From NCBI GenBank assembly GCA_021781535.1, contig JAJXWO010000009.1:1-47318 (forward strand): a DNA stretch of 47,318 nt, written 5' to 3'. Under the pieces are notes generated by a model. It searched no databases and was not told the origin of the DNA. It saw only the letters and a list, made by a program, of their open reading frames with translations. Numbering within the stretch: position 1 is the first letter of the stretch; the number at the start of each line of letters is the position of its first letter. Below are positions 34,917-42,312 of this stretch, one piece after another. Made by a program: the position numbers and the translations under genes. Source of the DNA: Deltaproteobacteria bacterium (lineage in GTDB: Bacteria > Desulfobacterota > Desulfuromonadia > Geobacterales > Pseudopelobacteraceae).

Positions 34917-35189
34917 ATGTCAGCTCCAAATCCTGTTGAATGTGCAAAGATTGTTTCCGATCTATTAAAATCACACCGATTTAAGAGAGCAACAATGTCA
35001 GATCCTTATTTCAGACAGTTGATGTGCCGCGGGCGGATCGAAGGTTCTTTTCTGGCAAAGTTGAATAAGGCTGCTGAAAAGTCCCAGCGGCCATTTGCTG
35101 TAAGTAAGATTAACTCTGAATATGTAGCCGCCCGGGCTAGCCAGCGGCATTTTAAAGACGATTGCGAGGATGAAGATACTGACGATTAG
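34917..35189 (+). CDS. small phage-type protein of unknown function
   Basis: A 90-residue soluble, mostly helical protein with a very acidic end (KDDCEDEDTDD). A good GGAGG lies seven bases before the ATG, and a near-consensus promoter with an operator-like site is upstream, so the gene is real and probably repressed in the lysogen. No domain is recognised. It lies between the cargo genes and the repressor. Confidence 0.65.
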   Translation: MSAPNPVECAKIVSDLLKSHRFKRATMSDPYFRQLMCRGRIEGSFLAKLNKAAEKSQRPFAVSKINSEYVAARASQRHFKDDCEDEDTDD

Positions 35190-35288
35190 GGCCTATGACA
35201 TAGTGTGTCGCATATAGCAAAGAATGCCCTTGTTCATTAAAAAGGTGTCTTGTAATTAAGTGCGACTACTTTTACAAGGGGAATATAA

Positions 35289-35459
35289 ATGCAAGACTGT
35301 TCACGGCTGTACCCATCTCGGTTCCGAACTTCTGTACAAACCAGCAAACTAGGCAAGATCAAGAAGCTGTTATTATCTGGGCTGCCCCCCGAGATCCTGC
35401 TGTTGCTAATCGCGGCGATCGTACTGCCGGAAGATGTTGTAAAAATATTACGCCGTTGA
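35289..35459 (+). CDS. short ORF, 56 residues, unknown function
   Basis: ATG at 35289 with AAGGGG eight bases upstream encodes 56 residues: a basic N-terminal half (MQDCSRLYPSRF..., KLGKIKKLL) and a hydrophobic C-terminal half (LPPEILLLLIAAIVLP) that could be a single membrane helix. It ends just before the bidirectional terminator. Small single-helix proteins are common in this part of temperate phages. Moderate confidence because no homology is recognised. Confidence 0.45.
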   Translation: MQDCSRLYPSRFRTSVQTSKLGKIKKLLLSGLPPEILLLLIAAIVLPEDVVKILRR

Positions 35460-35462
35460 AAG

Positions 35463-35489
35463 AATAAAGCCTCCTTGTGGGGCTTTATT
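35463..35489. terminator. bidirectional terminator between the short ORF and the repressor
   Basis: AATAAAGCC (35463-35471) pairs with GGCTTTATT (35481-35489) around a nine-base loop. It overlaps the 3' end of the minus-strand repressor gene by a few bases and has T-rich flanks on both strands. Confidence 0.72.
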
Positions 35490-35901
35490 TGTATTTGCTC
35501 CTGATATCCGCCATGAGCTCTTCCACTATTCGTAATCTCTCCTCTGCTGTTTTCCCTTTGATCTTCACTTCCAGATAATCCGCCATCAATTTTACTTCAG
35601 GGCCATACCCCGGCCCGATCTGTTCAAAAATAGTTTGAGGTGGATCATCTCCTGACCTTAATTCTTCCTGGTCAGTGGATGGTTGTTCTTCTTGACCGGT
35701 AATCAGCCATCCAAGAGAAATATTTCCCAATTTTGCAACTAGAATGAGCACTTCCGTTGGGACGGCAGCGGTACCACGGATATATGCCGAAACAGTCGGG
35801 TCGGTGACTTCCAACTTTTCTGCCAAAGCCCTTTGGGTCATCCCGACTTTATCCAGGATTGCCTTAATCCGTTGGCCTATCTCTTTTTGATTCGTTTTCA
35901 T
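35485..35901 (-). CDS. CI-like XRE-family repressor
   Basis: A 138-residue regulator with an N-terminal helix-turn-helix (IGQRIKAILDKVGMTQRALAEKLEVTDPTVSAYIRG) and a short C-terminal region ending in a charged helix (AEERLRIVEELMADIRSKYK). There is no LexA-like peptidase domain, so RecA-induced self-cleavage is not expected. ATG at 35901 is preferred: TTTACA-N16-TATTAT on the minus strand puts the transcription start at this A, giving a leaderless mRNA; the TTG at 35916 lies inside that promoter. It is divergent from the 36126 regulator and should hold the early genes off. Confidence 0.85.
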   Translation of the reverse strand: MKTNQKEIGQRIKAILDKVGMTQRALAEKLEVTDPTVSAYIRGTAAVPTEVLILVAKLGNISLGWLITGQEEQPSTDQEELRSGDDPPQTIFEQIGPGYGPEVKLMADYLEVKIKGKTAEERLRIVEELMADIRSKYK

Positions 35902-36125
35902 GGACGCATAATACAATAAATTTAAGCATTGTAAATATATTTAATAAAAAACATAACAAATCAATATTATTATTATTTATCGTTATTTTTAACCATTTTT
36001 GCAGCTAATATTTACGTAATGCATAATTATTTATGTTGACATTTATGTATTGCAAAAGTATATGATTGTCCGCAACAATAATATTAACGCTACGCTTAAT
36101 TAAACAGTGGATGTTGGAGTGAAAA
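35902..36125. promoter_or_regulatory. divergent CI/Cro control region with repeated operator-like sites
   Basis: Very AT-rich. Related sites are TTTAAGCATTGTAAAT (35921-35936), an inverted form TTTACGTAATGCATAA (36011-36026) and TTTATGTATTGCAAAA (36042-36057), sharing TTTA.GCATTG.AAA. The rightward promoter is TTGACA (36036-36041), 17 bases, TATATG (36059-36064), and the third site fills its spacer. The leftward promoter is TTTACA/TATTAT (35935-35930 and 35913-35908 on the minus strand), and the first site overlaps its -35. Confidence 0.68.
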
Positions 36126-36734
36126 ATGTCTCTCGGAGAAATAATAATAGCGGCACGAAAACGAAATGGGATGTCCCAAGTAGAATTGGGTCAACGTATA
36201 GGCCTAACTGGCCCATCTCTTTCAGTTATTGAAAACGATGGGCTTAAATCCCCGCCTGACGCCCGCACGCTGATCCGTATTTCAGAGGCACTTTCCGCCC
36301 CTGAAATCCTGATGCACCACTGCCAGGCCTGCCCGATCCGTCAGCACATCATGCTGAAGCAATTCCCGGATCTGAACAATATCCGCACAGAACCGTCAAT
36401 TATTGCCAACCGCCTGCGCCAGGAGATGATCGAGGGGGCCGCTGCGGCTGATGAGTTGTCGCAACTGTATGCCCACAAGGATTTTCAAACGCTGCCCGGC
36501 TTCCAGGAGCGGCACAAGGCGCTGCACGAACAGATCGTGGACGCGGAACGGGCCATGGAAATTTTGAAGTTTGAGCTGATCCGCCTGGGTGCTCTGACCA
36601 AAGAGGATCACGCGGAAATCATCGAAACCCAGCAGGCAAAGTGTGTGGCACATGGGCATCATATCCCCGATGTAGGCGCTGCTGATTTCGAATTTCCGCT
36701 GGAACGGCGCGAGTCAGTGCGTCAGGAGGTATAG
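36126..36734 (+). CDS. Cro-like XRE-family regulator with long helical C-terminus
   Basis: A 202-residue DNA-binding protein. The N-terminal HTH (LGEIIIAARKRNGMSQVELGQRIGLTGPSLSVIEN, about 3-38) is followed by a CQACPIRQH Cys pair and long amphipathic helices (about 90-170). It is the first gene of the rightward early operon, after TTGACA-N17-TATATG, and GGAG precedes the ATG. By position it plays the Cro part of the switch, though it is three times longer than lambda Cro and its C-terminal function is unknown. Confidence 0.8.
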   Translation: MSLGEIIIAARKRNGMSQVELGQRIGLTGPSLSVIENDGLKSPPDARTLIRISEALSAPEILMHHCQACPIRQHIMLKQFPDLNNIRTEPSIIANRLRQEMIEGAAAADELSQLYAHKDFQTLPGFQERHKALHEQIVDAERAMEILKFELIRLGALTKEDHAEIIETQQAKCVAHGHHIPDVGAADFEFPLERRESVRQEV

Positions 36735-36738
36735 AGAT

Positions 36739-36882
36739 ATGGCAACAAACAAGGACAAGCGCGGCCCTACCCGCGAGCAGCTAACCGAGGGAGAATGGGA
36801 GAACGTGTGCCGGTTGTTTGAGACGCTTGAGCGGATCGGCAAGCGGATTGCGCTCAGTAAACGCCAGGTGGCTAATGGATAA
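36739..36882 (+). CDS. small basic early protein, 47 residues
   Basis: ATG at 36739 preceded by GGAGG (36725-36729 region). Encodes 47 residues, highly charged (KDKRGPTREQLTEGEWENV, ERIGKRIALSKRQ), likely helical. It starts four bases after the regulator's stop and overlaps the next gene by eight bases, so it belongs to the early operon. No family recognised. Confidence 0.6.
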   Translation: MATNKDKRGPTREQLTEGEWENVCRLFETLERIGKRIALSKRQVANG

Positions 36883-37165
36883 GGATCTGCTTCTCCGAGC
36901 CATAGCTGATACCTGCCGTGATTTGGTGCGTGATGCTGTTAATGGGATTTCAGTGTGCCGTGATTTTGATGCGGCGTCGCTGATCGGTTTTATGCAGATG
37001 CATCAGCTTTTGGGAGTACGGCGTTTGATGTTACCGCTGGCCGCTGAGTTTGGGATTGCTGTTATGGCGGAAGCTGTTTTTAACCAATATCTCAGTCAGC
37101 TTGAGGATATTGTGCCGGGAGTTGATTATTGCCTGGCTGCAGGACCAACCGCTTGTTGGGTGTGA
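36875..37165 (+). CDS. small early protein, unknown function
   Basis: A 96-residue protein: charged helical start (MDKDLLLRAIADTCRDLVRDAV), then hydrophobic stretches (MLPLAAEFGIAVMAEAVF). ATG at 36875 overlaps the previous gene by eight bases, typical of coupled phage genes; a longer frame begins at 36818 without a ribosome binding site. No family recognised. Confidence 0.6.
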   Translation: MDKDLLLRAIADTCRDLVRDAVNGISVCRDFDAASLIGFMQMHQLLGVRRLMLPLAAEFGIAVMAEAVFNQYLSQLEDIVPGVDYCLAAGPTACWV

Positions 37166-37210
37166 TTTCCAGGAACCAGATAATTATCACGGCTTGGAAG
37201 GGGTGCGAGC

Positions 37211-37369
37211 ATGAGATTGTTAGAGTTTTTCGAGTGGTGCGCTGCAGCAATGATCGTGACCGGGATTGTTCTCGGCCTGGGCAAGGTGGCTGTTGACCAG
37301 ATTATTTATGTTTCCTCCCGTCCTGCAGTATCGTGTGTGATTGCAACTGATGTGTGGGGTACCAAATGA
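37211..37369 (+). CDS. small membrane protein, 52 residues
   Basis: ATG at 37211, with GGAAGGGG upstream. 52 residues containing one hydrophobic helix (WCAAAMIVTGIVLGLGKVAV). Its stop overlaps the next start (ATGA), and that protein also has one membrane helix, so the two may act together, as holin-antiholin or Rz-like pairs do; nothing further supports that here. Confidence 0.55.
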   Translation: MRLLEFFEWCAAAMIVTGIVLGLGKVAVDQIIYVSSRPAVSCVIATDVWGTK

Positions 37370-37545
37370 CACCGGGATGGATCGGGTTTTTGTGCGGTTT
37401 GATTGTCGGGTTGGCCTGCGGGATCGTGGTCATGTCCCTGTGTATTGTCAGCAAGAGAAGCGATGAAGATATGGAGCAGATGTTTGCCGGGGTTGTCCCT
37501 CCGGAGCCGTTGAAAAACACGCTTCCGCCGCGTTTGCCTCGATAG
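37366..37545 (+). CDS. small membrane protein, 59 residues
   Basis: ATG at 37366 overlaps the previous stop by four bases. 59 residues with one N-terminal membrane helix (WIGFLCGLIVGLACGIVVMSLCIV) and a Pro-rich basic tail. Followed 25 bases later by an intrinsic terminator. No family recognised. Confidence 0.55.
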   Translation: MTPGWIGFLCGLIVGLACGIVVMSLCIVSKRSDEDMEQMFAGVVPPEPLKNTLPPRLPR

Positions 37546-37570
37546 TTTGTCTGGCATTTATGCCAGTTTG

Positions 37571-37610
37571 CCGGCAGAGGATACGCCCTCCTGCCTCTGC
37601 CGGGCTTTTT
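37571..37610 (+). terminator. intrinsic terminator in the early region
   Basis: CCGGCAGAGG (37571-37580) pairs with CCTCTGCCGG (37594-37603), followed by GC and five T residues. Just before it, CTGGCAT/ATGCCAG forms a second small hairpin. It separates the small early genes from the replication genes and would be a natural point for antitermination control. Confidence 0.85.
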
Positions 37611-37639
37611 CAGCATAGTAACGACCCGAAAGGATGATC

Positions 37640-37912
37640 ATGACTGCGTTGTTAGATTTAATCCCGAGAACCAAGTTTGTTGGTGAAAACGACATTTTCG
37701 ACCAGCTGCGTCATGTGAGATCGGAAGCTGACGAGGCTATGGATGCATATATCGGCAATGAGGATGCTGTCAGGATCGCTGAGGAGCTGGTGGATACGCT
37801 TATATCATCGAGCACCGGTTTGCGGATCATGGCTGAAAAATATGGGGTCGATATTGCGGCTGTATTTGACTATGTGGTCGATAAGGACCGTGCCAGGGGG
37901 TATTTTTTATGA
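37640..37912 (+). CDS. MazG-like NTP pyrophosphohydrolase fold protein
   Basis: A 90-residue all-helical protein. The metal-binding pattern of the MazG/dUTPase-like all-alpha NTP pyrophosphatases is visible: SEADEAMDAY, then AEELVDTLISS, giving ExxE and ExxD pairs. It would hydrolyse nucleoside triphosphates to monophosphates, and phages often carry such enzymes for nucleotide pool control. ATG at 37640 is chosen because AAAGG is seven bases upstream; ATG 37634 is too close. The next gene overlaps by four bases. Confidence 0.65.
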   Translation: MTALLDLIPRTKFVGENDIFDQLRHVRSEADEAMDAYIGNEDAVRIAEELVDTLISSSTGLRIMAEKYGVDIAAVFDYVVDKDRARGYFL

Positions 37913-38274
37913 ATTTGTTGTCTGCTATGCCAGGCCTCTCGGTGCATGAAACGATTGTGGCTGTAACGCCCGTTAAAGAGCCGACGCGGTCGTTTGATCT
38001 CGACAAGGCCGTTAAACTCCTCCGTGAAGGTTTGGTGTTAGTCAATTCGTTTTATCCCCCTGGGGCGTTGGAGTGGCTGCGGGAAAACCGTCCGGACATT
38101 GCTAAGCAGCTCAAGGCGGACTGGAAAGACATCGATCTGGCGATTAAGGCTGAGGATATGAGCAAGGCGACATTGGCGGCAGAGTTGTGCATCCGGCATC
38201 ACCGCAAGGCGTTTGATATTTTTCTGTCGCGTCCGCCTGTGATTGAAGTCCAGGGCGAGTTGTTGGCTGCGTAA
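37909..38274 (+). CDS. phage protein of unknown function
   Basis: A 121-residue soluble protein, helical from about residue 30 on (LDKAVKLLREGLVLVNSFYPPGALEWLRENRPDIAKQLKADWKDI). Overlaps the MazG-like gene by four bases and precedes the primase-helicase, so it is probably an accessory replication or nucleotide-metabolism protein. No family recognised. Confidence 0.6.
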   Translation: MNLLSAMPGLSVHETIVAVTPVKEPTRSFDLDKAVKLLREGLVLVNSFYPPGALEWLRENRPDIAKQLKADWKDIDLAIKAEDMSKATLAAELCIRHHRKAFDIFLSRPPVIEVQGELLAA

Positions 38275-38321
38275 AATTCTTCTCTGATTCAATTAAATGC
38301 AATGATTAACCAGGAGCGGTT

Positions 38322-40964
38322 TTGAACTTTTGTTTAGAGCACATGACGGAGGCACAGCGCGAATCGATAGCGCGTGGTTTATTTGTCGTAAAAGAGGGTC
38401 CGACCAGCAAAGGTGAGTTGCACGGCCTTTGCCCTGCTCATGAAGATCGCAATAAACCGTCATATTCCTATAATATCAAAACCGATAAGGGCAATTGCCT
38501 GGCGTGCGGTTTTCACGGCGATCTGGTTGAGCTGTGGTGCCATGTCAACGGACATGATCGAGATAAAGGCGGTTTTAAGGCATTCTGCCAAGCGTTTGAT
38601 ATCAAGAAAGATCCAAGCACAGCCTCTGCTCCAAAATCCGCTACAAAAGCAGCTGATAAATCCAAGCCTGTAGATTCCCCGCCGTTCGATATTGACGAAC
38701 CACCACACCCTGCAGATGTTATTGCCAAACCTAAACCAGCCACCGCTCCAGATATTGACGTTCTTGCACCTATCCCCTGGGAACAGTTTGACGCTCTTCC
38801 TCCTCTGCCTGAAGAGTGGATACTGCGGCTGATCGCAGAGCGCGGCTGGAGCCGTGAGATCATCGAGAAGCTGCGGCTGCGGCAGTATATCCATACTCAG
38901 GCCCGAGCCAAAGAGTTCCAGGTGCGCATGGCTTTTGGCCAGCGGCGCGTTGCTATTCCGATTCCTGATGATGACGGCAACCTGGTTAATATCCGTTTCT
39001 ATCTCCCGTGGGATCGTGCCGAGACCGATGCCAAGATTTGTTCGTGCAATAAACGCGGCGAGGCGCGGCTTTACCCTTCCCCCTCCCAGTGGGGTACCGG
39101 GCCATTGTGGCAGGTTGAGGGTGAGCCGGATTTGATTTGTGCTTTATCCCAGGGGCTGAATGCGGTCACTAAGACAATCGGAGCGCTGACCTGGAAGGAC
39201 GAGTGGAACGAGCATTTTGCCGGACGCGAAGTTATCAACGCCTATGACTGCGACAAGGTTGGTTTGGCCGGGACGGAAAAGGTCGGGCACAAGTTGGCGC
39301 CGGTGGCGAAACTGTTCCGCTGGTTGCGCTGGCCGGCGTTGATGTATGACACCACGACGTATCCCCTGGACGATCCGAAGCAGAAGTTCACAGAGTTTGT
39401 CAAGACGGACGGTACGTTGTGGCCGGCGAACCATGGCGAGGATCTGACTGACTTTTTTGTTAAGCGCGGTCTCGGTGTCGCTGACCTGAAGGAGTTGCTG
39501 GCCACCGCCGGGACGTTTGCGGCTCCGGAGAAAAAGCCTGAAATTGAATTGAGTCTGCGTCGGTTTTTCAAGGGTCGCAAGTTCATGCCGGCGCTGTTGG
39601 CCAAGGCGATCATGCAGGACATCGAAATTGTTTCTGATCCTATGACCGGCCTGGTGTATCGCTGGGAGGGCCGGTATTGGGAACAGTACGATTTGCAGTA
39701 CATCCGCAATAAGGCGCTCCAGATGCTGGGCGATGAGGGCAACAGTTCCAAAGCCTCGGATGTATCGACCATGATCCGTGACCTGTCGGTTTTGCCTGCC
39801 GGTCGCAAACTGAATAATCATGAGGATCTGATCTGCCTGGAGTCGGGCATGTTTCATCTGCGCGAGGGAACGCTGCTGCCGCACAGCAAGGAGTATTACG
39901 CGACGTATATGCTGCCGATCAAGTTTGATCCCAAAAACGTACCAGACTGTCCGACCTGGAAGCGATGTCTGGAGCAGTGGATGGTTGATCCTGCGGCGAT
40001 TCTGGAGTCGCAGAAGTATGCCGGTTATTGCCTGACCCGTGAGACCCGTTACGAAAAGATGCTGATTCTGTATGGCCCTGGTGGCGATGGCAAGTCGAAA
40101 TGGATGAACACGATCAAGGCCCTGACGGGCGCTGATAACGTGTCACACATCCCGATGGGACGGCTGGAGGATCAGTTCTATCTTTCGCGCCTGGTGGACA
40201 AGCTGATCAACATGAGTACGGAGATCGAGTCCAAGGCGATGCAAAGTCAGGAGATCAAGGCGATCGTGTCGGGTGATCCGATCTGCGCGTCATTCAAAAA
40301 CCAGACGCCGTTTGATTTTACGCCGTTCTGCAAGCTGATCTATTCGACCAACAAGCTGCCGAAGATGCTGGACAACTCTGACGGTTTCTTCCGCAAGATC
40401 ATGATTATCAAGTTTGAGGGGCAGTTCGTCAAGAAAGGCGAGGCCGACTTATTCCTGCAGGAGAAGCTTCTGGAGGAGTTGCCGGGCATCTTTGCCTGGG
40501 CGCTGATGGGTTTGGTCAAGCTGCGCGAGCAGGGCTTTACGGCAGCGGCCAGCATGAATGAAACCCTGGCCACGTACAAGATGATCAACAACAACGTGCT
40601 GTATTACATCGATCGCCACATCGAGGCTGATGGCAGTGCCAAGGTGATCAAATCGACGTTGTATGACGACTACAGCAAGCGCGTGCGCGGCTATAATCTG
40701 CAGCCAATGGGCGAGCCTACGTTCCGCGCTGAGTTCCTGCGGCAGATGAAGGAACGGGGGATAGACGTGCGAGATGGGAAGGACAACGTGGTTGTGGATC
40801 ATCATTCCGGCGCGACTGAGCGTCGGAATGCATATGTCGGTTTTCGTGTTGTCGAGGAGAAGGCCGAGGCTGATCTTGATTCCCTTCCCCCGTTCCCCCT
40901 TCCGCCTGCGGGCAACTACCCAGAGGATAATCTTCAAGGGACGTTTCAAGGAGAAATGTTATGA
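38322..40964 (+). CDS. primase-helicase fusion (CHC2 zinc finger, Toprim-like, P4/D5 SF3 helicase)
   Basis: An 880-residue replication protein combining primer synthesis and DNA unwinding. The N-terminus has a CHC2-type zinc finger (Cys37, His40, Cys59, Cys62). A Toprim-like segment with an acidic motif (INAYDCDKVGLAG) follows at about 300-320. The C-terminal half is a D5_N/P4-type helicase with Walker A GPGGDGKS at 585-592, an STEIES Walker B region and KLIYSTNKLPKM sensor motif. TTG at 38322 is chosen because AGGAG lies five bases upstream; ATG 38343 is possible. Next genes and an iteron-like origin follow directly, so it probably initiates replication of the element. Confidence 0.92.
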   Translation: MNFCLEHMTEAQRESIARGLFVVKEGPTSKGELHGLCPAHEDRNKPSYSYNIKTDKGNCLACGFHGDLVELWCHVNGHDRDKGGFKAFCQAFDIKKDPSTASAPKSATKAADKSKPVDSPPFDIDEPPHPADVIAKPKPATAPDIDVLAPIPWEQFDALPPLPEEWILRLIAERGWSREIIEKLRLRQYIHTQARAKEFQVRMAFGQRRVAIPIPDDDGNLVNIRFYLPWDRAETDAKICSCNKRGEARLYPSPSQWGTGPLWQVEGEPDLICALSQGLNAVTKTIGALTWKDEWNEHFAGREVINAYDCDKVGLAGTEKVGHKLAPVAKLFRWLRWPALMYDTTTYPLDDPKQKFTEFVKTDGTLWPANHGEDLTDFFVKRGLGVADLKELLATAGTFAAPEKKPEIELSLRRFFKGRKFMPALLAKAIMQDIEIVSDPMTGLVYRWEGRYWEQYDLQYIRNKALQMLGDEGNSSKASDVSTMIRDLSVLPAGRKLNNHEDLICLESGMFHLREGTLLPHSKEYYATYMLPIKFDPKNVPDCPTWKRCLEQWMVDPAAILESQKYAGYCLTRETRYEKMLILYGPGGDGKSKWMNTIKALTGADNVSHIPMGRLEDQFYLSRLVDKLINMSTEIESKAMQSQEIKAIVSGDPICASFKNQTPFDFTPFCKLIYSTNKLPKMLDNSDGFFRKIMIIKFEGQFVKKGEADLFLQEKLLEELPGIFAWALMGLVKLREQGFTAAASMNETLATYKMINNNVLYYIDRHIEADGSAKVIKSTLYDDYSKRVRGYNLQPMGEPTFRAEFLRQMKERGIDVRDGKDNVVVDHHSGATERRNAYVGFRVVEEKAEADLDSLPPFPLPPAGNYPEDNLQGTFQGEML

Positions 40965-41152
40965 AGTGCCAAAAATGCGAAGAGTTAATCAATATAATTA
41001 ACGATATGCGCCAAGTGCTTGAATTTGTGAGAGATAAAGACAAGGATTGGGAAGCAAGAGACAAGATTGATCAGGTGCTTTATGATCTACAAGCAATGTC
41101 CGTGCCGTCCGGCTCTGTCCGGCGTGATTTTGAGACAACCGGACACCTTTAA
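40961..41152 (+). CDS. small protein with N-terminal CxxC
   Basis: A 63-residue protein, MKCQKCEELIN start then a charged helix (DMRQVLEFVRDKDKDWEARDKIDQVLYDL). Overlaps the primase-helicase stop by four bases with AAGGAGA upstream. Its last codons run into the first TGTCCGG repeats of the probable origin. It may be a replication accessory protein, but no family is recognised. Confidence 0.6.
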   Translation: MKCQKCEELINIINDMRQVLEFVRDKDKDWEARDKIDQVLYDLQAMSVPSGSVRRDFETTGHL

Positions 41153-41390
41153 AGCCAGTATCCAAGCAGTTTTGCGTCACTCTGTCCGGCGTGTCCGGCA
41201 GATTTCAACATCCTATACATAGCGCACCCGCCCGCACGGGGGGATGTTTTAAGACGGTAGCAAATATTTATTATTTATCTTCTTAGGATATAGAAAAGAG
41301 AAGGACAAGCCGGACAGAGCATCAAACGCCTTGATATTGTTTAAAAAATGTTGTCCGGCACCAACCGGACAGAGCCGGACAAGCCGGACA
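41107..41390. other. probable replication origin: inverted TGTCCGG iterons around an AT-rich core
   Basis: TGTCCGG occurs at 41116, 41183, 41192 and 41352 (plus a GTCCGG at 41107), and the reverse form CCGGACA at 41139, 41310, 41365, 41375 and 41384. The last three are spaced nine to ten bases apart. Direct copies dominate on the left and inverted copies on the right of an AT-rich stretch (about 41258-41300). It lies immediately after the primase-helicase gene and is mostly non-coding (41153-41403). This is the layout of iteron origins, but no initiator other than the helicase is known. Confidence 0.6.
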
Positions 41391-41403
41391 AGAGGAAAAG
41401 ACG

Positions 41404-42120
41404 ATGGCAAAAACATCAGCACCAGGCGGCGAATTTACTTCATCAACCCAGATGTTCGGTTGTTCGGGCTTCAGCGAAGCGCTGTCCCAGGCGACTGATG
41501 AGACTATCGGCGATGTTAAGGCGGCGATCCGCAGTGCTCTGAATAAGATGGTCGCCAAGATCAAGACGCTGGTTTCGGGTGAGATCCGGAATGTCTATAA
41601 CGTGCCCCGGTCGATATTGGATGAGCGCTTGGCTATCTTTACTGCCAAAATTCAGGATCTGGAAGCAGAGCTGGTGGTTGGTGGTCGTTCCGTGGCGTTG
41701 TCGTATTTCGGGATGAAGGCTGTTGAAGGGAACATGAGGAAATCCGTTTCAATCAAAAAGACTGGCAGAGGCTATAGAGGCCAGCTAAAGACCACGGTCA
41801 AGCGCTCGTTTGCTGAATCCAGCATCACTGTAGAGGTCATTAAGGGACGCCAGACCACACTAAAGAAATCAGCCTTTGTTGCTGTCATGAAGAGCGGTCA
41901 TGTTGGCATCATGCACCGTGGCCCCGGATCAATCAAGAGCCGGTCGGCATCGAAGAGCGTGAAGCATAAGCAGGCGCTCTACGAAAACTCGGTGGTATCA
42001 ATTGCGACGATGTTCAGCCAGGTCGGAGTTAACGACGCAGTGGTTGCCAAGATCGATGCAGAGTTAGAGATTATATTCTGGCATGAGCTGGAATTCTACA
42101 CAGAAAGGTCGGGACGATGA
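41404..42120 (+). CDS. prophage minor tail protein Z-like (gpZ) protein
   Basis: A 238-residue protein. The plan matches lambda gpZ family proteins: an N-terminal alpha region (LNKMVAKIKTLVSGEIRNVYNVPRSILDERL), a basic strand-rich middle, FVAVMKSGHVGIMHRGPG and a C-terminal VVSIATMFSQVGV ... FWHELEF. gpZ members are tail proteins made late, but this gene sits between a probable origin and replication genes. Start ATG 41404 with AAGAGGAAAAG upstream. It overlaps an open frame at 42117 by four bases. Assignment rests on pattern recognition only. Confidence 0.55.
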   Translation: MAKTSAPGGEFTSSTQMFGCSGFSEALSQATDETIGDVKAAIRSALNKMVAKIKTLVSGEIRNVYNVPRSILDERLAIFTAKIQDLEAELVVGGRSVALSYFGMKAVEGNMRKSVSIKKTGRGYRGQLKTTVKRSFAESSITVEVIKGRQTTLKKSAFVAVMKSGHVGIMHRGPGSIKSRSASKSVKHKQALYENSVVSIATMFSQVGVNDAVVAKIDAELEIIFWHELEFYTERSGR

Positions 42121-42312
42121 CCAGGGCTAATCGGTACACGCGGCGGTCTAATCGGTGGGTATCGCGTTGTACGGCTGTCAGCCCCAGTCGGCCGATTCAC
42201 GGGTCCTTCCCGGATCATACCACAGTGCGGGCGGCAAAGCTCGCGGGCTTTGCGTCAGAAACAACTTTTTCGAGTTCCGGAATATCGGAACGCTTCCACA
42301 GGACGGTGAGTT
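42121..42312. other. structured region with weak coding potential
   Basis: Contains GCAAAGC-TCGCGG-GCTTTGC (42234-42253), a seven-base-pair stem, and GTTCCG-N6-CGGAAC (42274-42291). A 69-codon frame spans 42117-42326 and overlaps the gpZ-like stop by four bases, but its composition is Arg/Ser/Thr-rich and unlike a folded protein. It may be a protein-binding or packaging-type site, or a small RNA, rather than a gene. Confidence 0.4.
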
